Of a DNA stretch of 64,000 nt, positions 50,160 through 59,009 are shown in pieces. This DNA is from Hymenobacter terrenus. GTDB taxonomy: Bacteria > Bacteroidota > Bacteroidia > Cytophagales > Hymenobacteraceae. The translations under genes were made by a program, and so were the position numbers. Below the pieces are notes generated by a model. It saw only the letters and a program-made list of their open reading frames with translations. It was not told where the DNA came from and did no database searches. Position 1 is the stretch's first letter. The number at the start of each line of letters is the position of its first letter. The stretch spans positions 62,001 to 126,000 of the forward strand of contig NZ_LATM01000013.1 of the NCBI RefSeq assembly GCF_000972495.1. Direction: 5' to 3'.

Positions 50160-51542
50160 CTATCGCAAGCCCTCTCGAGCCATCAAATCAAGTACCCGTC
50201 CACCGGGCTCCAAGCTAATAGAAGCGTGCCGATGCGCCAGTGCCACCGGCACAATGGCGTCGGAGTACAAGTCCAGTTCAAAGTACCGAATCAGGTCGCA
50301 GGCCCGTTCTAGCAGCGAGCCGTAGCGCGCCAACTCCACCTTGCGCGCGGCAAAGTCAGCCCGGCTGCCGTCCTTAGCGGCGAAGGGGTATGGCAGAGCA
50401 AAGTTGAAGATGCGCCCCGTTTCTGTTTTGAAAAGAAAGTCTTGGCCGTAATACGACTCATGGCCGAAGTTCTCCGCTGGGTCATCGCTGCCCGTAATGT
50501 AGTCGTTACGGTAGGTGTCGTCAATCACCCGCAGCACCCCCTGGCGAGGATAGGCCTTTTCCAAAAAGCGCTGCATTAGCCGGCCGTGGTCCATCACAAT
50601 GCCGGTTTTTTGCAGACCTATCACCAGCAAGGGCTCCTGCCCCAACCGGGCCAGCTTTTCGTTCACCTGATGCATCAGCTTCATGATGCGCGGGTGCAGC
50701 TTGGCCGGCTCCCCAAATAGGGCCAGTGGCCCATCCATTACGAATGCCACCTTGGTCAGCGCCATAGGATTGCCTTGCAGCATTTCCAGCATAAAGGCCC
50801 CAAGCAGCAAGTGCTCCACGGCGTTCATCATCCGAGTCATTGCGCTGGCATTGTCGCCAAAGTCGCTGATGCCCTCATGCAGCCGCAGCCAGTCCGTGAC
50901 ATACACCGTCTTGCCGCAGTGGGGGCAGGGGTGCGTGGGTTGCTGCACGGTAAATACCAGATGCCCGATTTCCTTCTTACAAGTAACCGATGGGCAGTTT
51001 GCGATGGGCAGCTGGTTGTCGTTCAGCATCAGTAGCGTTTCCGACAGCACTATTCGGTTGGCCCCAGTCCGCCGGTTGGCGGCCAGTTGGTCATACACCG
51101 CTTTCCGAAATCCGTCCCGCACCGTGGGTGCGTTGTGATACTTAATATTGCTGCCCGGCAGCACAAACGTAATGGGCTGCGCATTGCGATGCATTTCAGC
51201 CACCTTAAACGGGTCCACGAAGCGCGACTTGGGGTCTATTAGCTCCTGGTACTTTGCCATCACAATCAGCACGTGGCTCACCTTGATGAAGCCAAATTGG
51301 GTGCTTGGCAGCTTGTCCCCTATCGGCGAGTCACTTTTGCTGGCATCTGAGGCTACCACGAATTCCGGTAGCCGGGCCGGCTGCCCGGCCGGAGCAGGGG
51401 AATAGCTGGCCACGATGTTCCCCGCCTCCGAATCCGAGGGCTCCCGCAGGTAAGTACATTGCTTTAGAAATGCCTGCACGTCCGGGTTACGGACGAATTC
51501 GGCGTGCCCGCTTTTATCGGCAGTCTGTCTGGAGTACGGCAT
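50160..51542 (-). CDS. NurA-type 5'-3' nuclease partner of HerA (460 aa)
   Basis: NurA-domain features: an acidic metal site near 'FVVASDASKSDSPIGDKLPS' (usual D-G-S), 'KVAFVMDGPLALFGEPAKL', 'PLLVIGLQKTGIVMDHGRLM' and the C-terminal 'YGQDFLFKTETGRIFNFALPYP'. An inserted zinc-ribbon-like segment with C-x4-C and C-x2-C ('CPSVTCKK' and 'HPCPHCGKT') is unusual for NurA. The gene overlaps herA by TAATG, so the two proteins are made together and should form a HerA-NurA DNA-end-processing or antiphage complex. Confidence 0.75.
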   Translation of the reverse strand: MPYSRQTADKSGHAEFVRNPDVQAFLKQCTYLREPSDSEAGNIVASYSPAPAGQPARLPEFVVASDASKSDSPIGDKLPSTQFGFIKVSHVLIVMAKYQELIDPKSRFVDPFKVAEMHRNAQPITFVLPGSNIKYHNAPTVRDGFRKAVYDQLAANRRTGANRIVLSETLLMLNDNQLPIANCPSVTCKKEIGHLVFTVQQPTHPCPHCGKTVYVTDWLRLHEGISDFGDNASAMTRMMNAVEHLLLGAFMLEMLQGNPMALTKVAFVMDGPLALFGEPAKLHPRIMKLMHQVNEKLARLGQEPLLVIGLQKTGIVMDHGRLMQRFLEKAYPRQGVLRVIDDTYRNDYITGSDDPAENFGHESYYGQDFLFKTETGRIFNFALPYPFAAKDGSRADFAARKVELARYGSLLERACDLIRYFELDLYSDAIVPVALAHRHASISLEPGGRVLDLMAREGLR

Positions 51543-53401
51543 TATTTGGCTTCTGCGCGTTTAGCTTCAATGGCCGCAATCCGCTGCGTAATGTCTTCAG
51601 GTGTAAAACGCCGAATCTGCGTCGGTATCACAAAGGGTGAGGAAAGCGTTTTGATGCGGGCAAAGCCCACGTCCTGCGCCGCTTTCAACGACCCGATGAA
51701 ATCCTTGAAGTCGTAAAACTTGGCCAGCGTCTTCAGCTCGTCGTCGTTGTTGAGGTAGGTTACAAACCAGTTTTCCGTGTTGGCCAGAATGTTCGGATGC
51801 ACCGACGACGGTTCCTGCGTGGCGTACACGAACGCAATTTTTGCTTTAGCACCTTCCTTCGCCAGTCGGGGCCAGGTATCCGTCAGGTCAGCCCCTTTGC
51901 CGATGAGGTTGTGGGCTTCCTCCACGTAAATCACCAGGTTCTGCGGCATCTTGCCCTCGTTCATAATGCCCATCTGCCGGTCGAAGATGCGTGCGGCAAT
52001 GCGCTTCGAAAGCACTTTGCGTATTTCCACCGGCCCGGCCGACAAGTCCAGAATCACAATCTTGCCCGCATCGATATGCGCCAAAATTTCCTCTGTCACA
52101 TCGGCCGACCGGCGCGGCGAATGGTAAGGAATGTATTTCTGAATGGCCCGCCAGCCCCCAACTGGAAGCTCCCGGCTGCTTTCCCGCGCCAGCATGTTCA
52201 GGTAAGCTTCCAGCATGGCATCCACCCAGGAGTTACCCGGAGTCGACGATTTGATGCCCACCACCGTTTGGTTGGCTGCTTTTTGTATCTTCTTGAGCGA
52301 CAAATTAACCCGGCGCAGCAACTCAAACCAGTCTACGGCTTCGTCCACCGGAACCATCGCCTGTACTGGCACCACCGGCGTTACCGGCGGCGTTTGGGCA
52401 GCTCCCCAGGCGTTTACTTGCTTAACCAGTGCCGTTGCGGTTGGAACCTCCACCCGAAAGCCTGTTGGTACGGGATAGCCCGCCCGAAATAGCAAGCACT
52501 GGAACACGGCCCGGTGCCGTTTCCAGCGCGTGTGCTCCGACACGGCCGTGTCATCCGGTTCTTCCAGCGTCGATTCCAAAAACGCCTCTAAGTCCTGGCC
52601 CGAATAAGGCTGCTTGTCGCTCCTGAATAAGCTCTGAATGAGCCCGAGCCCCTGTTGGCTTTCCTGGTAAAAGTTCGTCCGTAAGTCCTCAAAGCCGGGT
52701 GTTTCCAGAGCCAGATAGCGTACCGTCAGCTTATCAAATACTTTGGCAATCGAGCTGTCGTCGTCCTGGTGGTTGGCATTGGCGTATTCGCCGTTGATAT
52801 CAAAAATCAACTGTCCTACCTTTATTCCGTCCTGCATGGCTGCCAGTGCTACCGCCGAAACCGTCGTCTTCACTGTATTCGATTTGCCTGTGCGCGTCAT
52901 ACCCAGCACCGCCGTGCGACGGGCCAGAAAGTCCGTAGGCTGAATCTGAACCGTTACTAGGTCGGCGGGCAGTCGGCGGTGCATTCGGTCAGTCGAGGTG
53001 TATCGTACCGTGCCCAATTCAATGGGCGACGGCATCCCCTTAAAGCCGGACTTGAGCGCTTCCTCCTTCGACTTTTGCAGCACCTCTGGGTTGATGTGGT
53101 TGACGATGGTAGCCAGCGCTTCCCGTGTGGGCTTGTATGCCCGCAGGCGCGATAGCGTCATGAAGTTTTCAATGTCGCTGCCCAGCCGCAGCTTCCCGTC
53201 CTGTAAGAAAAAAGTGCCCAAGATGCGGCACTTCATGCCGCCGTATTGCAACTCGGCGTGCGTCATTGGGTCCAAGCCGTCGTTTATTGCCCCCGGAAAC
53301 ATATCTTCGGCTCGCCGGCGCTGGTGGTGTTCCAAGCGGGTACGCACTAGGTCGTTGTCCTGTGGCAAACTCACGGGCTCCAACACGCGCAGCAGCAGCA
53401 C
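51542..53401 (-). CDS. HerA-like (DUF87) DNA-translocating ATPase, N-terminus possibly truncated (619 aa)
   Basis: Walker A 'VLGMTRTGKSNTVKTTV', Walker B-type strand 'NLVIYVEEAHNLIGKG', 'DINGEYAN' and sensor region 'KIAFVYATQEPSSVHPNIL' identify the FtsK/HerA family. It would form a hexamer that pumps DNA through NurA. The only start codon is GTG at 53401. Codons upstream in the same frame ('AERLADVPAGFDPANIAQA', back to a TGA near 53535) look coding but contain no ATG/GTG/TTG, and the N-terminal HAS-barrel is missing, so part of the 5' end may have been lost where it meets the HNH gene. Confidence 0.82.
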   Translation of the reverse strand: MLLLRVLEPVSLPQDNDLVRTRLEHHQRRRAEDMFPGAINDGLDPMTHAELQYGGMKCRILGTFFLQDGKLRLGSDIENFMTLSRLRAYKPTREALATIVNHINPEVLQKSKEEALKSGFKGMPSPIELGTVRYTSTDRMHRRLPADLVTVQIQPTDFLARRTAVLGMTRTGKSNTVKTTVSAVALAAMQDGIKVGQLIFDINGEYANANHQDDDSSIAKVFDKLTVRYLALETPGFEDLRTNFYQESQQGLGLIQSLFRSDKQPYSGQDLEAFLESTLEEPDDTAVSEHTRWKRHRAVFQCLLFRAGYPVPTGFRVEVPTATALVKQVNAWGAAQTPPVTPVVPVQAMVPVDEAVDWFELLRRVNLSLKKIQKAANQTVVGIKSSTPGNSWVDAMLEAYLNMLARESSRELPVGGWRAIQKYIPYHSPRRSADVTEEILAHIDAGKIVILDLSAGPVEIRKVLSKRIAARIFDRQMGIMNEGKMPQNLVIYVEEAHNLIGKGADLTDTWPRLAKEGAKAKIAFVYATQEPSSVHPNILANTENWFVTYLNNDDELKTLAKFYDFKDFIGSLKAAQDVGFARIKTLSSPFVIPTQIRRFTPEDITQRIAAIEAKRAEAK

Positions 53402-53540
53402 TTCCTGGTCAATCAGGTCGGCTTGGGCGATATTTGCCGGGTCGAACCCGGCGGGTACGTCAGCTAGCCTCTCAGCGCTAGACCGGCGAAGCTTACACCA
53501 AGCGTACCTATTTATTTTATGGACTGGCTGCGCTCAAGGT

Positions 53541-54476
53541 TCATCCTCGATAAACCAAAGAATTGTGGTATTCCAAATGGCGTCTAGCAGGTCTGTTGTC
53601 GACAAGTTCTGGTAGTATTATTAATGGCTTCCCGTGGTACTGATAGTATTCACGCCCATTATTAAATTCCTCCCGAATCCGGGAACTGACTTCGATTACA
53701 AAGTTTGGGGTGACTGTGATATATCCATCATCAAACAGCTTGTGCATATCCGAACGCAGTAGCAAACCATTGGATATATGGTTTGGACCAGCTTCTGCGT
53801 AGGGTTTTATATGCGCTGCTTCCAAAACAGGAAGCGTCTTCTCACCCGTAATCGCGCAGCGCTTCGTGTAAGCGTCGGTGACAGATAAGCGGAAAGCACC
53901 TTGACCAATACGAACTTTTCTCAGTATTGAATTGCCATATTGCGGCGTGTCTTCGGCAACACTAAAAGCTGTATTATCCGCCTTTGGTACATTAACAAGA
54001 TATCGGGCCACAGTTGATTCAATTTGCTGCCAAAGTGTAGCTCCGATGCTGTCGTGGGTGTTGTATGCTTTACCTTGTACAATACTGTCGCTCCAGTCTG
54101 CGGGAACCGGAATCCAATCCTGCTTATCGAAAAATATTGGGTTGGTTAATGCAATGCACCCAATGGCAGGATTACGCTCCGTATCAGTCCGGTAGCGCTG
54201 AATTGTATGGCGAAATTCTTCTAAAGTATCAAAGCCGTTGCGCGTTTGAAATGTATCCCAGGCCAAAGACAACGGCAATTGGCTTTGTGCAGCAAAAAAG
54301 CCAATGCCCCCGATAGCGTGGTGAGGCTTTTTGAGTTTAAAAAGAAATGGCCCGCCCGGCTCTAAAGCGCGAAAAGCTGTCTGACCACCGGGCCGCCAGA
54401 AATTCACATCTTCTGGTGTGCCGGTACTTAAATACTTATACCAGCGCCAATCGGTTGCTCCCAGGTAGTATTTCAT
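53541..54476 (-). CDS. HNH endonuclease, restriction-type (311 aa)
   Basis: The C-terminal HNH domain is clear: 'RCAITGEKTLPVLEAAHIKP', with the first His in 'AAHIKPYAEAGPNHISNGLLLRSDMHKLFDDGYITV' (N-G-L-L-L-x3-H-x-L-F-D). The N-terminal 180 residues ('YYLGATDWRWYKYL', 'VNFWRPGGQTAFRALEPGGPFLFKLKKP') resemble the sensing/recognition part of modified-base or type II HNH enzymes and may bind modified DNA. The ATG at 54476 overlaps the stop of a truncated DNA methylase gene by ATGA, so the two are coupled. Intact while its methylase is not. Confidence 0.78.
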   Translation of the reverse strand: MKYYLGATDWRWYKYLSTGTPEDVNFWRPGGQTAFRALEPGGPFLFKLKKPHHAIGGIGFFAAQSQLPLSLAWDTFQTRNGFDTLEEFRHTIQRYRTDTERNPAIGCIALTNPIFFDKQDWIPVPADWSDSIVQGKAYNTHDSIGATLWQQIESTVARYLVNVPKADNTAFSVAEDTPQYGNSILRKVRIGQGAFRLSVTDAYTKRCAITGEKTLPVLEAAHIKPYAEAGPNHISNGLLLRSDMHKLFDDGYITVTPNFVIEVSSRIREEFNNGREYYQYHGKPLIILPELVDNRPARRHLEYHNSLVYRG

Positions 54477-54673
54477 ATTCCCAGATGGCAGTTGTTGTGG
54501 ATGCCCATCGAGCCGCTGCACCCCCTATTTGTGTCTGCCCTCATTCCCGCGCCCCCACAAAAAGGCTCCACAAATACCGTTGGCCTTGGAGTCAATAGCT
54601 CCAAAACATCGGGTATTATGTGTATAAATCGTGTTTTGCCTCCGGGGTAGCGCAGTGGCGAGGTAGAAATCAT
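54473..54673 (-). pseudogene. Truncated D12-class (Dam-like) adenine DNA methylase (66 codons)
   Basis: Motif X 'SPLRYPGGKTRFI' and motif I 'VFVEPFCGGAG' of N6-adenine methylases are present. After motif I the protein runs into 'MRADTNRGCSGSM' and ends at a TGA that overlaps the HNH start. The target-recognition part and the D-P-P-Y catalytic motif are missing, so it cannot methylate. Because the ATGA coupling with HNH is kept, an internal deletion that preserved the original 3' end is likely (inference). Confidence 0.75.
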
Positions 54674-54767
54674 AGGTACAACAATGATACGGCGGTGCTT
54701 TTGCTTTTGCAGCATGAATTAGCCCAGCAGTATAGAAAAAAAGTATCCAACTTATCTGGACGATTTT

Positions 54768-55075
54768 TTGGTCTTCTCGCTACCGCTTCCGCTGCTCCTA
54801 ACCGCCTGCCAAAAGGAAACTGTAGCCCCAATGCCCACCACCCAAAACCTCCCCAAGCACCTCACCCTCGGCAACCCCAGCGGCGCCTCCGCCGACCCTG
54901 CCCAGCTCACCAACTACCTGCTCAGCAAGCTCCAGTACGCCCTAAACTACCACTGCGACTGCGGCATCCCCAATTGGAACGGCGTGGGCACCGCCTGGGG
55001 AAGCTACCGCACCAGCATCGACGCCATCGAAGCCGCCACCCGCTACGGCATTCTCTCCGCCGTGCAGCACTTTAG
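54768..55075 (+). pseudogene. DNA/RNA non-specific endonuclease lipoprotein with a large internal deletion
   Basis: A lipoprotein-type leader ('LPLPLLLTACQKE') leads into 'HLTLGNPSGASADPAQLTNYLLSKLQYALNY' (in parts), 'GIPNWNGV', matching the start of secreted Bacteroidota nucleases (L-x-x-G-N-P-S, N-Y-L-x-x-K-x-Q-Y-A-L-S-Y, G-T-P-N-W). It then jumps to 'YRTSIDAIEAATRYGILSAV', which matches their extreme C-terminus. The catalytic D-R-G-H middle is gone. No good start codon except TTG. Confidence 0.6.
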
Positions 55076-55100
55076 GTGGGCATTTTCGGTAATCAATCAG

Positions 55101-57965
55101 TCATTCTACCACCAACTTTCGGTAATCCGTTCCGCCATCGTAGGCCAGCCGCACCGTGTAAAGCCCCGGTACGAGCGCCGGCACCGCCAGCGTATGCGGC
55201 CCGGCCACCTGCCGCTCCCCAGCCGCCAGGCTCACCACTTGCCGGCCCACCGCATCATACACCTCTGCCCGCACCACATCGCCCTTCGGCAGGTAATAGG
55301 ATAGGGTAGCAGTGCCAGCCGTCGGGTTCGGGAACACCGCCAATGCCAGCTCCTCCGCTCCGGGTGTCGTGGCCGTGATAAGGCGCCGCGTATACCAGAT
55401 GGGCGAAGTCACAATGCTGTCTCCGTCCGCCTGCGCCACCACCGCATAGTAGTACGCCGTCGTGTTCACCCCCTGCGGGTCCACGTAACTCAGCGCCGTC
55501 GCGCCGGCCGCGGCCGAAGCCACCACCACCGGCCGGGTCCCACTGCCGGGCTCCCCGCGCAGCACTTGCACCGAACTCACCGGCTCGTTGTCGGCGTCGC
55601 TCACGCTCACCGTCATCACGGCCGGCGCCTGGTCCGCATAAATCGACCCCATGGGCTGGTTGTTCAGCGTGAAGCTCACTTCCGCGTTCCAGTCGTCCGA
55701 GGCATAGAAGTGCCGCTGCCGCAGCGCGTCCAGGATGTCGGCCTTGGTCAGCACCGGCGCCAGTACCACCAGCCGGCTCTGGGCCATACGCCCAAACGTC
55801 GTGTTGTGGTTGTCGTGGTCAATGGTGATGCCCGCGTGATAGCCCTTAGCCAGCAGCGTCTGAAAGTACGAGGTGTAGCTGCCGCGCGACGGATTGCTAT
55901 AGGTCGTGTTGGTCGACGTGGCCGGCCCCGAGCGTAGCACCGTGCCCACGATGGCCGAGTCTGCCCGGGCACTCAGCGGCGCCACCAGCAAGTTGCCGTA
56001 GTCGCTGAAATTGGGGTGGGCCAGGGTGGCAAATGCGCCCGGCCGCCGGTTGATTTCGCGGAACAGCGCCGGGTAGTCGTTGCGGGGCGTGAGCACGTCG
56101 TAGTTGCCCGGCTCCCAGCCCAGCAGTTGGTCCACCCCGTACACCACCACGTGGCCCCCGCCCGAAATCACACCCCACTCCATGCCGTACAGCGCCACGA
56201 AGCTGGCTGTCGTCGCCTGGTCGGCCTGCTGCAGGCCCCGCGCATAGTTAGGCAAACTCATGCCCGCCCCAGCGTGGTTGTGCTCCGAAATACCCATGAA
56301 GTCGGTATTCAGCGAAGCGTCTGCGTATTGGAAATCCTGCAGCGGGGTGGTGGCCAGCCCGTCCTGGTTGCCATCCGAGTAGCTGCTGTGCGCGTGGATG
56401 TTCCCGCGGAAGGGTAGGAGCGTGCCCACCGGCGGCACCGGCACGTTGTACACCACCGTGGCAAAGAAGGACGTCATGTAATTGGCCAAGCACCCGGCGC
56501 CGTTATAGCCGAACACCGTCACCCGGTACTGGGTACCCGGCACCAGGTTCGTCACCGTCACGCTGGTCGTCGTGCTGGGGCCGGCGTACACCACAAACGC
56601 CCCGTTGCCCAGCGCGCTGCCACCGCCGTAGCTGAGGCTGCCCGTGTAGCCCGTCGCGTTCGCCGGAAAAGCCGTCACCGGCCCGGTCGGCTGCACCACC
56701 ACCAGCGCGTTGGCCCCGTTGCCCGACGTCCAGCTAAACGTGGCCGAAGTGCGCCCCGCGGCCACGGCCGTGCCGTTGCTCGTCGCCACCGTGGGCGAGG
56801 CCGCCAACACGCACGGCGCCGTGGTAAACGTGCCCGTCGCCGGCGTTGCCTGCAGATAGTTAGTCGTGCAGCCCGAGCCCAGCAGCTCATAAACCTGGTA
56901 GGCATAGGCCGTGTTGGGCTGCAGGTTCGTCACGTTCACCGTGCTGCCCGTCCCCGCATACACCACAAAGCCGCCGGCCCCCAGCCCCGAGCCGCTGCCA
57001 AAATTGGCGTTGCTATTGTACACGCTGCCATCAGTCGGCGCCGTAGCCGCCGCACTGGCTGGCCGTACCACCACGATGCGCCCCGTGCCGTTGCTCGCCG
57101 TCCAGCTCAGCGTCACCCCCGAGCTGGTCAGGTTCGTGGCCCCGGCCGCCGTCGCGCCCTGCGTCGGCTCTGGCCCCAGCGTGCACGGCGCCGTCACGTA
57201 GATATTATCAAACACCACATTTTCGGCCGCCGTGGTGGCGTGGTTCCAGAAGCAGCCCACCCACGGCAGCGCCGTGGTGGCCAGCGTCGAATCCTTGCGC
57301 ACCCCGATGCGCACGAAGGTGACCGTCGTTGGGTCGTCAAAGCTGGCCGTGTTGGCGCTCACTTCCAGCGTCCAGTTGTCCTCGTCCGGGGCATAGAGTA
57401 CCCGCACCGTGTGCGCCGGCCCCGTCAAAGCCCCGGCCGCCAACGGCACACTCACCGCTGCCAGCGTGCGCAGGTTGGTGGGCCCCACGAGCCCGCCCGT
57501 GTAGCGCACCAATTTCAAGCTGTCGGGCTGGCTCGAATTGCCATACACCACCGCGTAGCCGTCGCCCGTGGTAAAGTCCGAAGCACTGCCGGCCAGCACG
57601 AACGCGGCCCCGTAATTATTGGGCCCAAACCCCGACGGATTCGGCCGCGACTGCTGCATGTTGAACAACCACGTCAGCTGGTCGGCATTCTGCCGCAGCA
57701 CCGGGCTGTAGCGACTGGACACATCCCGCGCCACAAAGTCCTTGCCGAGTACCCCGCTGCGTAGCTGGAGCTGGTTGTTGACCAGGGCCGCGCCGGTGCT
57801 TGGGGTGGTTTCGGTCTCCAACCAGCCCGGGCCCACGGTTGGGCTGTCTGGTCGGTTAAAATCATCCAGCAAAGTGGGTGCCTGGCCTTGCGCCGATACC
57901 ATGGTTGGTGCCAGAATGGCCAGGCCACTAATCAGCCAGCGGCGGAGCGTAACAGATGCAGTCAT
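55101..57965 (-). CDS. Secreted PHP-domain metallohydrolase with T9SS type A sorting signal (954 aa)
   Basis: The signal peptide ends 'ILAPTMVSAQ'. A laminin-G/jelly-roll-like region (about 35-260) and two fibronectin-like repeats with 'TNLQPNTAYAYQVYELLGSG' and 'TNLVPGTQYRVTVFGYNGAG' follow. The PHP domain then shows its metal ligands: H-x-H in 'RGNIHAHSSYSDG', 'GISEHNHAG', 'YGMEWG', 'TLAHPNFSDYG' and 'ITIDHDNHN'. The C-terminus 'AVFPNPTAGTATLSYYLPKG' to 'YRKLVVE' is a type IX secretion sorting domain. PHP proteins of this CehA/McbA-like type hydrolyse phosphoesters or carbamates. The ATG at 57965 is used; a TTG lies 7 codons upstream. Confidence 0.88.
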   Translation of the reverse strand: MTASVTLRRWLISGLAILAPTMVSAQGQAPTLLDDFNRPDSPTVGPGWLETETTPSTGAALVNNQLQLRSGVLGKDFVARDVSSRYSPVLRQNADQLTWLFNMQQSRPNPSGFGPNNYGAAFVLAGSASDFTTGDGYAVVYGNSSQPDSLKLVRYTGGLVGPTNLRTLAAVSVPLAAGALTGPAHTVRVLYAPDEDNWTLEVSANTASFDDPTTVTFVRIGVRKDSTLATTALPWVGCFWNHATTAAENVVFDNIYVTAPCTLGPEPTQGATAAGATNLTSSGVTLSWTASNGTGRIVVVRPASAAATAPTDGSVYNSNANFGSGSGLGAGGFVVYAGTGSTVNVTNLQPNTAYAYQVYELLGSGCTTNYLQATPATGTFTTAPCVLAASPTVATSNGTAVAAGRTSATFSWTSGNGANALVVVQPTGPVTAFPANATGYTGSLSYGGGSALGNGAFVVYAGPSTTTSVTVTNLVPGTQYRVTVFGYNGAGCLANYMTSFFATVVYNVPVPPVGTLLPFRGNIHAHSSYSDGNQDGLATTPLQDFQYADASLNTDFMGISEHNHAGAGMSLPNYARGLQQADQATTASFVALYGMEWGVISGGGHVVVYGVDQLLGWEPGNYDVLTPRNDYPALFREINRRPGAFATLAHPNFSDYGNLLVAPLSARADSAIVGTVLRSGPATSTNTTYSNPSRGSYTSYFQTLLAKGYHAGITIDHDNHNTTFGRMAQSRLVVLAPVLTKADILDALRQRHFYASDDWNAEVSFTLNNQPMGSIYADQAPAVMTVSVSDADNEPVSSVQVLRGEPGSGTRPVVVASAAAGATALSYVDPQGVNTTAYYYAVVAQADGDSIVTSPIWYTRRLITATTPGAEELALAVFPNPTAGTATLSYYLPKGDVVRAEVYDAVGRQVVSLAAGERQVAGPHTLAVPALVPGLYTVRLAYDGGTDYRKLVVE

Positions 57966-57986
57966 AGGAGGGGATGGATTAGGCAA

Positions 57987-58437
57987 CTAAGGTACTGCCA
58001 TACGTAGCCATCCTAGTTTTGTACAGTCCCGGACCATTACGTTTATACTCACCCCGAATAGTTTTCGCCATCCGCTGGTCAGCCCCTTGCCGGAGCTGCC
58101 CCTGGCGCACAGCACTTGCAGGTTATCAATGCCATCCATGCCGCCGTGCGCCCGCGCCAACTTATGGTCTAGCGTCAAGCCCTCCACCGCGCCACATAGT
58201 TTGAGCAGCTGCGCCCGCGCCTCTGCTTTCTGCCGCAGTTCCATCTGGCCGACCACCCAATTTGCTTTATCAAACATGCTATTGGGCTTAGCAACAATCC
58301 AGTGCTTGACTTTGCGGAACAAATAGTACGTCTCGCCACCATCACCTGAAACGTGCACCAACTCCCACCCCCGCCGCCGTCAGGTCACCGAGCTGTTGGT
58401 TGACCACCTGCAAATTCTGCTGATGTAAAGTATTCAA
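57987..58437 (-). pseudogene. Degenerate HNH-type protein with frameshift in a G-rich tract
   Basis: Downstream frame: 'WELVHVSGDGGETYYLFRKV', then 'LKLCGAVEGLTLDHKLARAHGGMDGIDNLQVLC' (in parts), an HNH pattern, but C-x2-C and the catalytic Asn of the 'C-N-x-x-K-G' end are replaced ('ARGSSGKG'). Upstream, another frame reads 'NLQVVNQQLGDLTAAG', which would continue naturally into 'WELVHVSG' (DUF4177-like) if one base were changed within the G-run near 58370. Reads as a frameshifted relic; a sequencing error in the G-run is the other explanation. Confidence 0.5.
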
Positions 58438-58488
58438 TCATCGAGCAAACTGTAGGGCAAGAATGCTCAAAAAGCCAGCCGTAGCAAC

Positions 58489-58746
58489 TCAGGCCGCATC
58501 CGCCAGCGCCGTGCGCACCAGCGCATAGATGGTTTCCCAGCCCAGTCGAACACTCTCCGCCGGCAGCTCCACCAGATACTGCGCCGTCACGTAGTCCACC
58601 AGTTCCGTGGTGTTCTCGCCCTTGTCTAATACCGCTGGCAGCTCCACCCGCCAGGGTTCCTTGCCCGGCCGGCTTATTTCCATTGCCCGGCCGCTGTCCA
58701 GCCGGCCCGTGATGCGGACGCTCATCAATACCCGTGCATTTGCCAT
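58489..58746 (-). CDS. Uncharacterised small protein (85 aa)
   Basis: Sequence 'MANARVLMSVRITGRLDSGR', 'PWRVELPAVLDKGENTTELVDYVTAQYL', 'VRLGWETIYALVRTALADAA'. Soluble, mixed alpha/beta, no recognised family. ATG start and normal high-GC codon use suggest it is real. Possibly an element hypothetical or regulator subunit. Confidence 0.45.
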   Translation of the reverse strand: MANARVLMSVRITGRLDSGRAMEISRPGKEPWRVELPAVLDKGENTTELVDYVTAQYLVELPAESVRLGWETIYALVRTALADAA

Positions 58747-59009
58747 AGTCGAATAGGTGCAAAGTGTAGCTTATTAACCCTCAGACTAGCCAGTAAAGCC
58801 AAGCTTTTCATATGCTTATGCCCTTCAGGGGGATACAATTATACGGCATAGCTAATATAATTAGCTTACTTTTGTTAAAAATATTAGTAAAACCCCTTGG
58901 GCTGTGTCAAAAGCCCTACGCATGTGTAAGTTTCTTTTCAAACTTCTTTTCGCTTCGTCGCCACTTGTTACTGTCTTCCTATTCAGCTGCGTTACTTTCG
59001 CTACCTGCT

